Positions 41,777 through 55,268 of a stretch of 64,000 bases of DNA are shown in pieces. A program made the position numbers and the translations under genes. This stretch comes from Urechis unicinctus. Taxonomy: Eukaryota; Annelida; Polychaeta; Xenopneusta; Urechidae. Position 1 is the stretch's first letter. Each line of letters begins with the position of its first letter. The notes under the pieces were generated by a model. It did no database searches and had not been told where the DNA came from. It saw only the letters and a list, made by a program, of their open reading frames with translations. The DNA lies in assembly GCA_034190875.2 (NCBI GenBank), contig CM067343.1, forward strand, positions 22,433,076 through 22,497,075, read 5' to 3'.

Positions 41777-42696
41777 CTCACAAATATTGACGCTTACGAA
41801 ATTATGTATTAGAAAGCTTGGTTGCCTTCGTATTGTCACTTAAGATTTTATTACATTATTGCAAGAAAACAAATCAAGCGGTGAGGCGTTCACATTTTAT
41901 CGACAATTGTTCTGACTTAAGCACAATTGAGCGTTGTAGTCACGAATGCGTTGCTCCACTAATGTATTTATAAGACCGTTAAGTGCCTGTGTATAGCCGG
42001 CATGCCGGCAGCCAGGTCGGAGCGTCTGCATCTGGAGCTTTTGTTAATTGAAACGCTATATTTTATTTTATAATCATCTGGCACAGTGACAATGAGTCGG
42101 GTTGAACGAATTTCCTTGAGCTTCATGGGGTACGGGGAGTAAAACACACTAGACTAATTAAAGGGTCACCGTTTTTGTGGCCCATTGTGTGGTAACTAAA
42201 ATATAAGACGGCAGAAATAGATCCATTGCGCCAATCATGTTATTGCTTAATCAAATAAATTACATAGAATTAACGTAGATCAAATGAGCAGCATACTGCC
42301 TTATGTATGATTGCATAGATAGATGTTACAAGTTTACGCCAGTTACATTGTTTGCTTAGTACTTGTAATATCAGATTAATGTTATAAAATCTATACATGA
42401 TGCGCAGCGCAGTGGCGTATTGTGGATATCAATTCACTAATTTAGCAACAAACATGCCTTTATATTTTCACGACCAAAATTGGTCTCTTTCAAACGATCA
42501 GATAAAACTCAGTGGTTATTTTGCTTTACTGATATCAATATTGCAGGCATATCGTGACAAAGTACCTTTAATGTTTTGACGACGGTATCTCAAAGCTGTT
42601 AACATCTTTCGTTCTGTCAATACCCCAATATATCATAAACCCCAGCTCGTAATATATTTTACAAGGTCATAATAATTAGCTTCTTTATTTTGATTA
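41777..42696 (+). repeat. Single B counterpart of the 916-bp block
   Basis: Matches both A copies closely, with the same flanks on each side, showing the one-copy state. Confidence 0.93.
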
Positions 42697-44141
42697 CAAC
42701 GAAAGCTTTGTTTTGTTGAATGATTGACTGAATGTGAACATTAGGTATCATTGATGTCGAATAAACGCATGTCTAGCTTTTACCTGGTTTGCATACACGC
42801 TAAACGAACTAATGCTTGATTCTACGTTACTCATATGCGAGTAATGAATATCGATATAAGTTGTTACAGCAGATCACCTGGCAACGTATTGTGCAAGTGA
42901 AAGTGCTCAAATCTCCATGTGCATTGATAAATAGTGGCATGTTATATGCAAGTGTCGCTATCAAAGCCGTTTTTGAACGACATTGGTTGTCAATAGAACA
43001 TTATATGAGGCCTCATTTCTGTTCCACTATGTATACATTTCTATCATAATTAATTATGCAATAAGCATCAAACAGATATATATATACATGCTGAGCAAAA
43101 GCCAGACATAAAAATGTGCGATAGATTGGTACACTGGGTTTCTAACACCTGTGGTGAATGGCCTTGATGGTTTAATATAACTGCTATTTGGTATGACTAT
43201 GAGTATGGGTTGACTGCTGCATTCGTTGAATGTATTACAATGGTACCACGGGACAAAAGGTAATAAGGTACAAAATGCAATGGTGGTAAAAAAATAGACT
43301 TTGGAGAGTTATAGGTTATTCTACATAAATAGCTATAAAAGAGCCAAATTATGTGAGTAGAATAATTGTTCAGAACATTTCGACACAATAAGCATGTTTC
43401 CATACTTTGACGTTGCGATTAGCTATGTGAAGCTTGAACGTAAGATTCATGGGTATGCCGTGTCTCCACGAATGTGTTTACCTATGCCAGACTATGTAAG
43501 GTATACTGAGGACTGATTTCATGTTATGTAGAAAACCATCCATGGTAATCAATTCACATGGTCTAACAAGTGTACACAACAATTATGCTCTTGAATGATT
43601 TAGATTTGAAAGCTAAAAAACAAGTATGCATTTTGATATTTTTTTGATATTATTGGCCAATAATAGGAATGACGTTGCTCCGTAATCGTGTACATCAAGT
43701 TGATAGCCAAGGCCCCATGGACCGACTCAAGTATTCAGATAATTTGGCTTGAATATATCAAAACAAAGGGTGACGTTGCTGCTAAATATAAGTATTGCGC
43801 ATGATATATTAATATTTAGGGTATTAACATTAATTAATATTAAGGCAACCTACGTTCGAATAGGGATATAGCTTCATACGAATCGTTCAACTGTGTACCA
43901 TGTTGTCAATTCGAAACCATATTTAATTAGTTTTAAATGATAATCGTGTAGTATTACGATGGGAATAAAGCCAATGTACTCGCGCAATGTATTCTAATAT
44001 GAATAATTGGCTACCACTATACTCTAAAGTGTCCAGGCATTTTATCACTGTTAATCTGGAACATCATCGTTATAGGTCATGTATTAATTTAATTCCCAAG
44101 GCGGCGTTCTCTATATAGGGTATGTGTACCATGTTCGTCAA

Positions 44142-44205
44142 ATATATATATATATATATATATATATGTGGGATATATATATATATAAAATATATATATA
44201 TATAT

Positions 44206-44246
<41 letters not shown>

Positions 44247-44258
44247 CATATATATATA
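44142..44258. repeat. Interrupted (AT)n microsatellite in B
   Basis: Positional equivalent of 18058-18251, shorter and broken by GTGGG, AAA and other non-AT-alternating steps. Confidence 0.96.
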
Positions 44259-47200
44259 GTGACGATTACAACCATTCGTAGACAAATTTTTATATATATA
44301 TTTTTTTGTTATCAACAATGATCAATCATTTATTCGGCATATTTTAATTGATGAAATGAAATATTTTAAGTGAATAAAAATCTTTTTGTCACTTTTTATT
44401 CCTGAAAATATATGCTTTTGGTCCTCGAAAGTTCGTCCACGAAAGGTCAAGACACTAAATTATACGTAAAAATCCAAACTTTTGTGCCCATATACATTTT
44501 CAAACATTTGCCGAATACGGACATTTTTAAATCATTTACGGTCATCATGGATTAGAAACATAATATTTGTTTTAGATGTAATCATTTTGAACTATTGGTA
44601 GCATTTCACGATCTAATTAAATGTTGTAGATTGATGAATAAGGAGAAAAATAAAGATTTCGGAAATGAAGTTTAAAATAAAATCCAATATTTTAATTTTT
44701 CAAATAAACATATCCAACACACATGATTAAACAGTATTTCGGCAATTTTGGTCGAAGAATATATGGTTGTATAAAAGATTTTGAGGTTTGCGGGTTATGT
44801 CAACGAATGGTTAGTTGTTAAAATTTTATTTCGCTACTATATTCAAGATCCAAAGAAATCACCCGTGAAAATCTATTTTTGTACGTAACCAACATAAGAC
44901 TATCATATTGGAATGGTCAAACCAAATATTTTCAATTATTTTTAAACAAAAGGTGCGTTGACTTTATGTGGACATATTGGTATACCCTTTCGTGGACCCA
45001 AGTCTACGAAAGGTTTGCGGTTTGTCCACTAAAGGTCGCGTTCGTGCTAATATATATACTTAATACGTTTTGTAATTGTATGCCAGGTATTGGTAATGGA
45101 GTTAACAGGGTTTTACAGGATGGCACAAACAGGGTCGCCAGTATTGGCATTCTCTAGGCAAAAAGGCAGTTTGAAACGGCGGTTTCTGCGTGCCAAAAAA
45201 GTGATGAATAAGCACAAATGATAGCTGTATTGCACCATTGCTTTGGGTGTATATGCATGGTGGTCTTGATTTCAATACAGAGGCATGTTCCAATGGATTA
45301 CACACACAGTAAATCAACCTTAATTGCTTAATTAATTGAATATATTTTTGCTTTTATCAGTTATGAAAACTTCTATAAGATTAACAGGCTGAAACGCTAT
45401 TGCAATTGAATCTTTTGCCGCAACAACAAAAATGTATTTCCGTACGAAACGTTTGGCTTCCTACCAGAGAAGATTTCGTGGTTGCATCATCGATCATGTT
45501 AGCATGCAGTAACTAATTCATGACTTACACATCAAATCTGACAAGACAATTAAGCGGCGGACATTTTAGCATACCATAGTTCCATTGATCTACTAGACGT
45601 AAAAGCCTTAGCGTAGGTTGCTACAAGGTGCGGATGTTGGCAGTTACCGACATCTGATCATTAGCGGCTGATGAAATAAGAGACACGCAGCCTCCAGGAC
45701 CAGGAGCTTCCTCACAAATCTGTACTAATGCGTCTCTTTGCCATTTCCAGGGAAGTCAAGAAGTTCAAGTGTATGTTTAGCGAGGTTAGCTCCAAATTAA
45801 CTCGTTTAGTGTCCACGGCCTGGTAATAAGCTGTGTTTACCAACGGCCACACTGTTGTACCTCAACGATTACATCCTAATACCTTACATAATGGGTAGGG
45901 GTGATGATGTAATGTCGACGAAAGTCAGCATTGCTTTGAATAAAATAGCTGGACGACCGACACGGTGATCCGTAGAATAAATGTACTCAGACCGAACAGC
46001 TTGTATTTTTAATATGTTGATCGTAACCATTGTCAAACCATTTACTCGTGGTAAAAATGTTTATTGATTCCGATTTGACACCGTTAATTTTGAATGTGGC
46101 ACCAAAATACAGCAATATTGCTGCTTCGTGAGTCATTTAGACCACATTGGTTTATTCACTCGGAGGATCTTTTCACTTGACGTTGATCTCGAAGTCGACC
46201 TATAATTTCGGTTAACATTTATTTTGCGTTTATGTCAACTAGCATGTCGAACTACTGAGGCAAATGTTGACAACATAGGGTGATTGTTTATTTCCGAACA
46301 TTTTCTTTATATTTAGTACAGTGAGATATATTTACAAAGAATAAAGTTTTCCACATAGCTTATCAATTATGTGCAATATTATGAGAGTTCGATAACCGCA
46401 AGTTTCTCAATGACAAAATAATAACTGGAACAGCTACAATTTTCTTGCTTTCGTATATGATTTTACGAACTCGAAGCGTATTCTAAAATAGTGACATCGT
46501 AATATGACCCCTTTGGATTACTTCGAGTGCCCGTTCATATGTACGTTGAATAGTAAAGCTTTGTCGAACACATAAAATATTTCTGTTATGCATTAAATAA
46601 TATATGACCCAATAAATTGCACATGGTTGGCAAAAAGACAACAATATTGCCTATATAGGCATCCATTGAGTAATAGTGGTCATTGTTGTCATTAAAGCAC
46701 TTTCGTTAGAAACAAATATCAAATGAATATTTCGGCCGATTATCAAACAGGAATTGGTTTGCACCATCCAAAACCCGGGTCAACTCTAATACTTTCATTA
46801 CATGCTGTCATTTGTCATTGGCGCAAGATAATCATCTCGGGCGAGGTTTTCGATAACCAAAGACAATGATACATCTATGGTAGTTCTCTCTCCGCCCCCT
46901 CTCTCTCTATCTGTTTATGTCTCTCTCTTTTGATCTGTTAGTGAGTTGTCACTTCATCGTCTCAGGCAACATTTTATATTAATAATATTAAGTAATAACT
47001 AGCTAAACCATACTGGTGAATGCATCCCTATCGCATCAACTGCATTACTATCCAATTCTTAGTTTGTGTGGTTTGAAAATAAAAATGTGTTAACATCAGC
47101 AACCACCCGTTGTTATTAGCTGTTTAAAGCTTGTTGATACGGTTCCAGCAGAAATTGGAGACTCAATGCATACTTTGTCAAAGAAGACTTTCGGGAAGGA

Positions 47201-50200
47201 AGATGACGATTGATTTGGTGCTTCAGTTAAAAAGACACATCCGTGATACATGTGTGACGTCAACACGAAGCGTTTATGATGTCTTGTGGACATTTGCTCT
47301 AGATTTTCGCGTCTGACAATTCTATAGCCATTGTCCTCTGGCGTTGGAATGTAGATGATTGATATCTGCTTGGATTTCAGTAACACAAAGGTTCGCGGAC
47401 CCGTGTGGAATTTATGACTGATGAGCAAATCAATACACTAGTCTATTTGACTCAATTCCGAAACAGGTGTTTAGTAATCTATAAGTATATCGGACACACG
47501 TGTCGTTAAAAATGTAATTGATTGTAGAAACACAAATTGATATGCAATTACATTATTGTTGTTGCACTGGGGCAGCCTACGTTATTATTGACACACATTA
47601 CCAACATACTATGCTAAGAATGGTTTTTGTGCGAATAAACTATACTAACAAGATGTTTAAAACATAAACCGCGGCTGTTAAGCCCCTATTGAACAGAACA
47701 GGTATAACTCATACAAAAAGAATACCGGTTACTGGTTGATTACCATGTCATTAAAAAGTGCATATTAGGATTGGTAAGTTGGCATTTGTTAAATGATACC
47801 TAAGATCCTTGGTCACATTACGTGCACATAACAGCATTTGGCGATCACAATAACTGGAATGGTAGGTTGTCAACTTTATCAATCAAATACATCATTTAAT
47901 AATCCCCTTAAATCCTGATGATGTGGGTTATCAACATTTATATCCGTGCAAAAAACATCCCAAGTAAATATAGCTTATGCGTCCTTCTATTTGTTAGGAT
48001 GTGCTGAATATTGTTTGAATATTCATAGCAATAACTTGTACTTCAATGGTATAATAGATACTGCGCAACATAACTTGCACTTGAAGGAATAATTGATCCC
48101 TATCTATAAATCATCAGGAATGTTAATTAGCCTGATTTATGATGGCTTATTCGCGATGTATAATTCTATTACAGGTAAACAACTGGAACCTCTCTTTTAG
48201 CTAGCGTTTCATTTGGGAATAATTAATTACTCATAACATATGAATTACTGCATGCTATAACTATAAGCAGTTCACCTATTTCTTGTCTGGATATTCGCCA
48301 TTCATCATTCCATTTATGCATGTAAATTACTAGCCTCTGTGAAAGCTCCCTGGTGTTATTAACCATTGATGATAATTCTCCGCACAAAGGTGATGCAAGA
48401 CCTGAACTGTCAACAAGGTGATTTCCCTAGCTCATTTGTATATTCATGTCATACATCGCTTAAATGCTATAATAGTACTAAATTGCCGCAATAGTAGCAT
48501 GATTCACTTATTGATATGAGGATATGTTCGGTGATTATATTCCATTCAAAATATAATGGCTATTCTAATACATGAGGCAAATTGCCATGTGGCGAATTGC
48601 CGTGTAGTTAATAAGGCAACATCATTTACAATATCAATTTTGAGTCATGCTTTCATTATTATTGGGCAATGGGTAAGTTCTTGTAATTAACGAGCAATTC
48701 AGAAATCAATGAACTTTTATAGTTCATATTTACATTTTACAAAATTAAATGACTTATATTTTTAGGACCGCACCAAATTATAATACCTAAGGTTTCAGAG
48801 CATTACAAATGGTAGCCAAAAACAATTGTGTCATTATGGGCATGATTTGTATCATTCATTTAGGAAATGAAACATTTCAACCATATTATATGAAGAGTTC
48901 GTAATAGCTGTATCTCTTAAAAAGTAAGGAAAATATTCAATGGTATTTCTTAATAGAGAGAGCTGTATTTGCACAGGACCGACCTGAGCTATGTATGTAC
49001 AGTGAAGACCACTGGACCGATTAATGCAAAGTAACACAGGAGCGGACGATAGCCGCACACATTCAAGGCTCTCAATGACAAGTAACAAAACCTCTAAGTT
49101 ACATAATGACTGTTTCTGGATATAAGGCAATAACAGGTGGTTCAGAGGTATAAAAAATTGCTCATTGTGTAAGCCGGACATCCACATAAGTCTTGCCTGA
49201 TTAGTGCAAGGGATATCCCATGGCTGTCAATAGTCCTCTTAAAAGCATAATACATGTTATTTGTATAGATAGATGATGATTTTGTGCCATTACAATATGC
49301 AGATATGTAAATAGAGATGTAGTTTTACATGGACATTATTGATGTTGCGGATATATTTCCTACTCTTTGTGCGCCACTATAGCGTATGTAGTTTGCGATG
49401 TCAGTGATATGGCAATCGGAAATATAAGGTACGAAAATGAATTATTTTGATGACCTGTATTCAAATCATTATCGAAATGAGCACCAAATAGGCACCATTC
49501 ACACAGATATAGGCAAACTAATCATTTAAAAAGCCTTAACAAACTAGCATATTAGTTAAAATGTGCAGTGGATGCGTGTCATGTCTAGATAAAAACGGCG
49601 ATATGTTATCAAGGTGTTTACTTTTGTAATGTGTCATTTGTAAGGTTGTATATGTGTTGATAATATGATTACAATTGCCAAATCACTCATTTATATTGAA
49701 ATTGACTTAATAGCAATAGTTTCGCAGTCCAGTGGTGATTTGATAATTGTTATGCGGGAAAATATGTGTACGAATTGTAGTGTCACAAACATTATGGATT
49801 TGCAGGGGGCTGGGGCAACAAGTGTTATTAATAATGACATGCACTATCATTATGCAATAACCCATCGACAAGGATGGTTTATATTGATGATTGGTATATT
49901 CCATAAGCGCACGGGGTATCCCTTAATTGAATACATACTAACTTATGGTCAGTGGAACTGTGAGAGCACTGAGCATGTAATGTAACTGCTTAACTGATAG
50001 ACATGCCATTACAATGTGTAGCGATAATGATAGAATTAAATGCGTGCAATTTCGTCATTCGGGTTATATCTGCGTTATACTTTGGTTGGATTTGCACGTT
50101 GTTGTATTTACAATCTTTCTAACATGATATATCACCAATGACAGCTTGTCACATCATATGAAAACAATTCTTCATTTGGAAACCCCATCATCGCAGCTGA

Positions 50201-53200
50201 TCGTGACTGATTGGTTGCATTCACGGTCAATCGCCTGGTAAGAGTAGCGAATTGAATAGAATTTTATTTGCACGATGACGATGTTGAATATCTTTTAGGT
50301 TTTTATATCTAAGTCTACCTAGCTGCAACGAATAACATACCGCCGCCCCCACAATGGCTAATCATATGGCAGTGTTTAACAGCAAGCCGCACATAAAACG
50401 TCTTTTTATTGCTTCAGCTATTGTGTCTATTGTTTAACATGGGTGCTCAGATAGTGTCGCATTGCTTTTACTGTTGTAGAAATATATCCACAGCAGGACA
50501 GTTCCCGAGATAAAAACACCATGTTTAATCACAACCTTATAACATTTCATGCATTTGTTATATAGAATATGAATGATGCGCTAATGCACAAAGAGTCACT
50601 GCCATCCATGCAAAGAGGTACATCTGAGAAGTGATGGTTCAGAGTAATCCGTATTAATTTACAATATGCAATTCCTAGTACATGAGCTGCGTTCAATGGT
50701 TGTTTTAAGAGGAGTCACATTTATCGACAAGGTAAAAGCCGTGTCTATAAAGTTGTGCCAAGTTCTAGTTTTAGAGGAGGAATTCTTAAATTATGTTCAT
50801 CCGTATTAATGGAATAATGTATATGTTCAAAAGTAATAAAACGTAAATAGTTTTTACATGACGTCATACACAAACCGTAAAAGGTGTGTAGAGCGGGCAG
50901 GTTTTGTTTAAGAGATATGACTGTTATATGATGCATCTCATTCAATGATGCTGCGGGCGCTTTTGTTGAACCGTGTCCGCCGTGTGCGATCACCTGTTAT
51001 TTCATACAACATGTACATTCCGGCACTTGCTGTTGTAGTAATTGGAGCCGTGTTCGTTCTGATAGAACACCATCATTCTAGTTAGTAGAAAAAAAACATT
51101 GAAAGCCGCTCAGTCTTGCTGGTGTGATGAAATTAGTATGAAATTGACTACACTTGTAAAAATAGAAAAGGGATAGAGAATGTCACTCATTTTAGCATGT
51201 TGAACATTATTACATACAATCTACCAGTGATGTGCATGTCCATAACATGAGAATTGTACGTCATTTTGTAGGTAGAAGCAATATCGCGAATGTAATAGCA
51301 TTACATGGTATAAATGGACGCGCTATAGGGTCGAATTTAATCACAAATTTGTTATCAAACTAGTGAACTATTCAACGTACAGTCGGGTGCATTTGGGTAA
51401 CCAGCTTATCAGCGGCTTTGTTGAATAATTGGTTACCATGGTAACACTAGCCGAGCATAGAAAATAATTTAGCCAGCAGTTAATGTGATTGAGAGCAATC
51501 TGTTCTGTCTCGTGCGGCTTATACCTATACCACCAGTTATGGTATAGTTTTATGAACCTTTCCAGCCACAAAAACAAGCTATGAATATCGATGGAATTAT
51601 TTGGCTCTAAATTTAGGGCCTTTCTGCTATCCCTGGCTTGCTGTTTAATTAAGGCAGATTCATACGCTGATCACTTGCGCGCAAGTGTACTATTAATTAG
51701 TCTGCAAAAGACATTGCAGCCTGTATTTACATATAAATACAAATTCGTTAAGTTTAGTATATACCACATTCGAGACAAACGCCCGCATGGAGCGCAATCA
51801 AACTGAAACCAGTTCTTCGAGCTAAGATTAGAGGGTCTGAATATCAAGTGATTCAATACAAGTCGAACCGAAACATATGACATTTACGGTATAGGTGGAC
51901 TTAGTATCCTGTTATATTACACGATACGGGCACTGCGCATAATTTACACAAAGCTCATAATTCCTATGTAGGACGAAATCTATAAAACAGGTGTCTGACT
52001 GTGTTTTGCCTTTGTTATATTGATGTTTAACTACATGAGCCACTCAGCTCAATCATTCAGCGGTGTACATTTGAGTAAGTTGATCCAAGTACTCAAAGAA
52101 ATGGGTAGTTATTTGATAATGGTACATAGCCTTCGTTAAGAACCGCATAGCCTTGCGTTCTGTGGTCTAATGCCTTTTTTCTACGAAGGTTTCATATTCC
52201 TCTTATATTTGTTCAATTAGAAATGCAACTTTATGAATGGATGTGTATTTGTGTTGCAGGGATTGATCCGTAGGCAGTGGCCAGGATCTAAACATATAAA
52301 TTAATTCAAAGTCTCATAGTTTATTCAGATAGAATGAGGTTCAATAGAACACCATTATGGTTAAATTGATTATGGATGTAAAAATTGAGCTTCATCTCGT
52401 TTTGTTTTATTGCCCGTGTTACCGACTAAACACCATACCACACAACAGCAATAAAGTATACCAGTCGACAACAAGGAATCTGGATTGCTTTTTATAAACT
52501 CTGACCCACAGCAAGTTTGAAGTAAACTTTCAAACCTTACATAATTTGGGATGGTGTCTATGATTAACATTTACGGCAGTGCTGACATATTAGTTATGTC
52601 CGCAATATTTTTGGCATAATATAATTCAAACCATCGAGCTTGAATCTCAATGGGCATTGGGTACAGTTCTACCTTGCATACCAAAATAGCTCTCTGACAT
52701 CTGTCATTCATTACCGATACCTGATTGGGACCGGCAGAACCTAGAACGACGCTCACTATAACAACAATAAAAACTCGCGTCATTAGCTGTTAATTACGCT
52801 TTGTGCAACGCAGTGTTCCAACGCCGGCCTTTAATTAGGCACCAGCTGAGCACAACACGATAGCGTGTACAGTTGAAATATCCCATTCAATCGTAATCAT
52901 CGTTTGACATGATACCATTAGACCAAAACCTATATAAATTAACTCATACTTAACTATGTTCAAATGTTTCATTGCCAGCACAACCAAGTGATTGAAACTT
53001 TCAAATCCATTTGACGACATATGCTGCACACATATGTTTTCACGACAAATCAATTTGAATCGTGACAGTGATTATGCCACATATTCAGCAAAGAATCTGA
53101 TTATGGTTCTTGGAGGCCATGGGCAACCAACCACTAGACTCAGATGAAGCTTGTATTTTATTTGGTCTTACGTTATCTGGAATCTATAGTTTAGTATCCA

Positions 53201-54107
53201 ATTATCACAATTAGACTGACAGCAAAATGTCTTAACGACTACCAGAGACGCCATATTTCTGCTCCACTTGGTATAATAAGGTTCATTTAACTATATTGCA
53301 TATACTTGTTCATCTAAGCAATACTTATCAAAGAGATATATCAGCTTTGCAGCAATATCTTATGAGGATTATGTAATTATTCTGAATCTTGAAGCCAATG
53401 CTCGAGGCTTAATACGTTATATGAAGCTACAAAGTTAGTGATCGAACCACAGCGTAACATCCTCCAATATATTGTTTCGCACCAATACACACCAGTTAAC
53501 GTCACAAAATACCCTCCTTGAGTAACGCATTATAATGCCCAAGGCAAGAAATGCGTTGCATTTTGCTTACATCCGCACATGAAGCAATCAATTAGTGTTG
53601 AATGGTTTTTAGTCTGTAAGTAAATACACAGATATTCATCCTATTGATGATAACTATCACATTTTCTTTAGGACAAATTCTTTACACACAACAATTTTGT
53701 GGATATTTTGCTTCAGTATTAAAATGAAATATGATACATATGGTACGATTTACTGCGCAAACTCCTTCACCTATGTTGGATTAACTTTCTCGTTCAGGTG
53801 CACATTTATTTTATTGGTAAGTTAAATAATCATCGCTTCATCTCCCAACGGACATTCAGAAAACCATGATTTGATTAAGAATGATACATACAATTATTGA
53901 CGGGTATATACAACCGATTGGTGACGACACTCCCTCAGACACTTCGCATTGCATTGAATAAGCTTTGCGTTTAGGTTCAAAAGGGTTTCTCTATGACCAT
54001 CGAATCCCCCTTCTCCATCCCCCTGATTTTATATCTCGATTCATAATATGTTGATCAATAATACAGTCTGACACGCGACCGTGCTTTGTGCACGTTAAAC
54101 ATCATTT

Positions 54108-54143
54108 GGTGTTCGAAACGCTAACCATTGAACTAAGCGACCC
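54108..54143 (-). other. tRNA-like remnant (A-box-like plus B-box-like segments)
   Basis: On the minus strand the sequence starts GGGTCGCTTAGTTCAATGG, like the 5' half of a tRNA with its A box. It then passes within about 15 nt into TTTCGAACACC, which resembles a B box. The normal spacing is about 35-45 nt, so the anticodon region is missing. It is at best a decayed tRNA or the head of a tRNA-derived SINE, and not a working tRNA gene. Confidence 0.25.
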
Positions 54144-54373
54144 AAAAAAGCACATCCTTTTCAAACAATTTATGTGAAATCATGTTTACCTTCATACGTT
54201 AAACCACTCTTAACTATCACCGTTGATTCATTAATGTGCATAAAGCAATCACAGGCTTAAAGAGTAGCAAACCTTATTTGAGAAACTCAATTTAGCAAAG
54301 CAGACTCTGTGTCGCATCTCAAATGTAACGCTTAACATTGGCCTTTTGCCCAGGTGTGACACTAAGTAATTAG

Positions 54374-55042
54374 CTTGATTATAACTCACCTGCCATTGTT
54401 CATAAACAGATTGGGTGGCCATAACATTATTTGAAAAAGTGTCCCCCTGTTGTAAGTGATTACGTATGTTATATAATTATTGTTACTGCATCCGCGACTA
54501 CAAGGTAAGTCAATGTTTCGAGAATGGTTTGATTAACAACATCTGTCGTTATTGATTCGTGTGCTGTCTTGACGTATATTCTAAGTAATGGGAGTCGTCA
54601 TTTTTCTAGCTTAGGCTAAATCCTCTTTATTCCATAACACATTGTGATTTATAAAGCAAAATCATGCCATTGGCCGCCTACCTTTCGCAGAAAATATGCT
54701 GGAATTAGTTTTAGCGATTGGTCGAATGCTATTGGCGGGTAGGATACCAGCTCTTTGCCATAGTTGTCGAATAGCAGGCAATGGTCAATATACACCACTG
54801 CAGTCGCCAGGTTGTTATACGTCAATACCGTCGAACTAGTGGCAAAGGTTTGATTATACATTTTAACATAAAAGCAATTCATGATCGTTCATACCTTGGA
54901 CATTTCTAATAGCTCAAGCCTTTGATGTTGCCAAATCAGCAATATTTAGACATTGTCTGAAAACCAAACAATTCAGGCAACCTTAACCATCCACAATTAT
55001 TTCCAGTGCACATGGCTTGTAAGTTTGATACGCGCAGTTCCG
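54374..55042. other. Block of about 670 bp in B, absent from A
   Basis: In A, GTGACACTAAGTAATTAG runs directly into AAATTGCAG (about 33461). In B this block separates the two. It contains the candidate exon at 54682-54835 on the minus strand and is richer in G+C there than the rest of the array. Confidence 0.7.
54682..54835 (-). other. Candidate coding exon or exon remnant, product unknown
   Basis: A 154-bp segment bounded on the minus strand by a possible acceptor (CCTTTGCCACTAG) and a weak donor (GTAGGC). It is open in one frame, with a higher G+C and more balanced residue content than nearby chance frames (for example DHCLLFDNYGKELVSYPP). The surrounding frame is open from 54882 to 54649. 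I recognise no domain. It could be a chance open frame. Confidence 0.18.
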
Positions 55043-55268
55043 AAATTGCAGATATCGTAGTGCGTGTCTTTGAATAATTAGGGTTAGCACATCAGTCACA
55101 GTGCAGGTCTTCGAGAGATTTTACCTTAATATCTTGATAATGGTTGTCGTCTAGTAAATGATTAGTTGTGAACTTAACTATCCTGTAGAGTTCGTTATAG
55201 ATAAACGTTACATTCATCAAATGTGTTCCTTTTTAAAACTAGTTATATTAAAAAAGCGCAATTTAAAA

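Larger units (their letters stand above)
34441..55268 (+). repeat. Tandem array unit B (about 20.8 kb)
   Basis: Directly follows unit A in the same orientation and repeats its whole order. Differences from A include extra blocks at about 34826-36684, 39450-39699, 43140-43194, 50694-50756 and 54374-55042. B lacks the transposon, lacks one of the two 916-bp blocks, and lacks about 670 bp corresponding to 27715-28388 of A. Part of that 670 bp is also present in C0, so this is most simply a loss in B. No coding gene is supported. After 55268 the sequence no longer resembles the start of a unit, so this is the right edge of the array. Confidence 0.87.
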
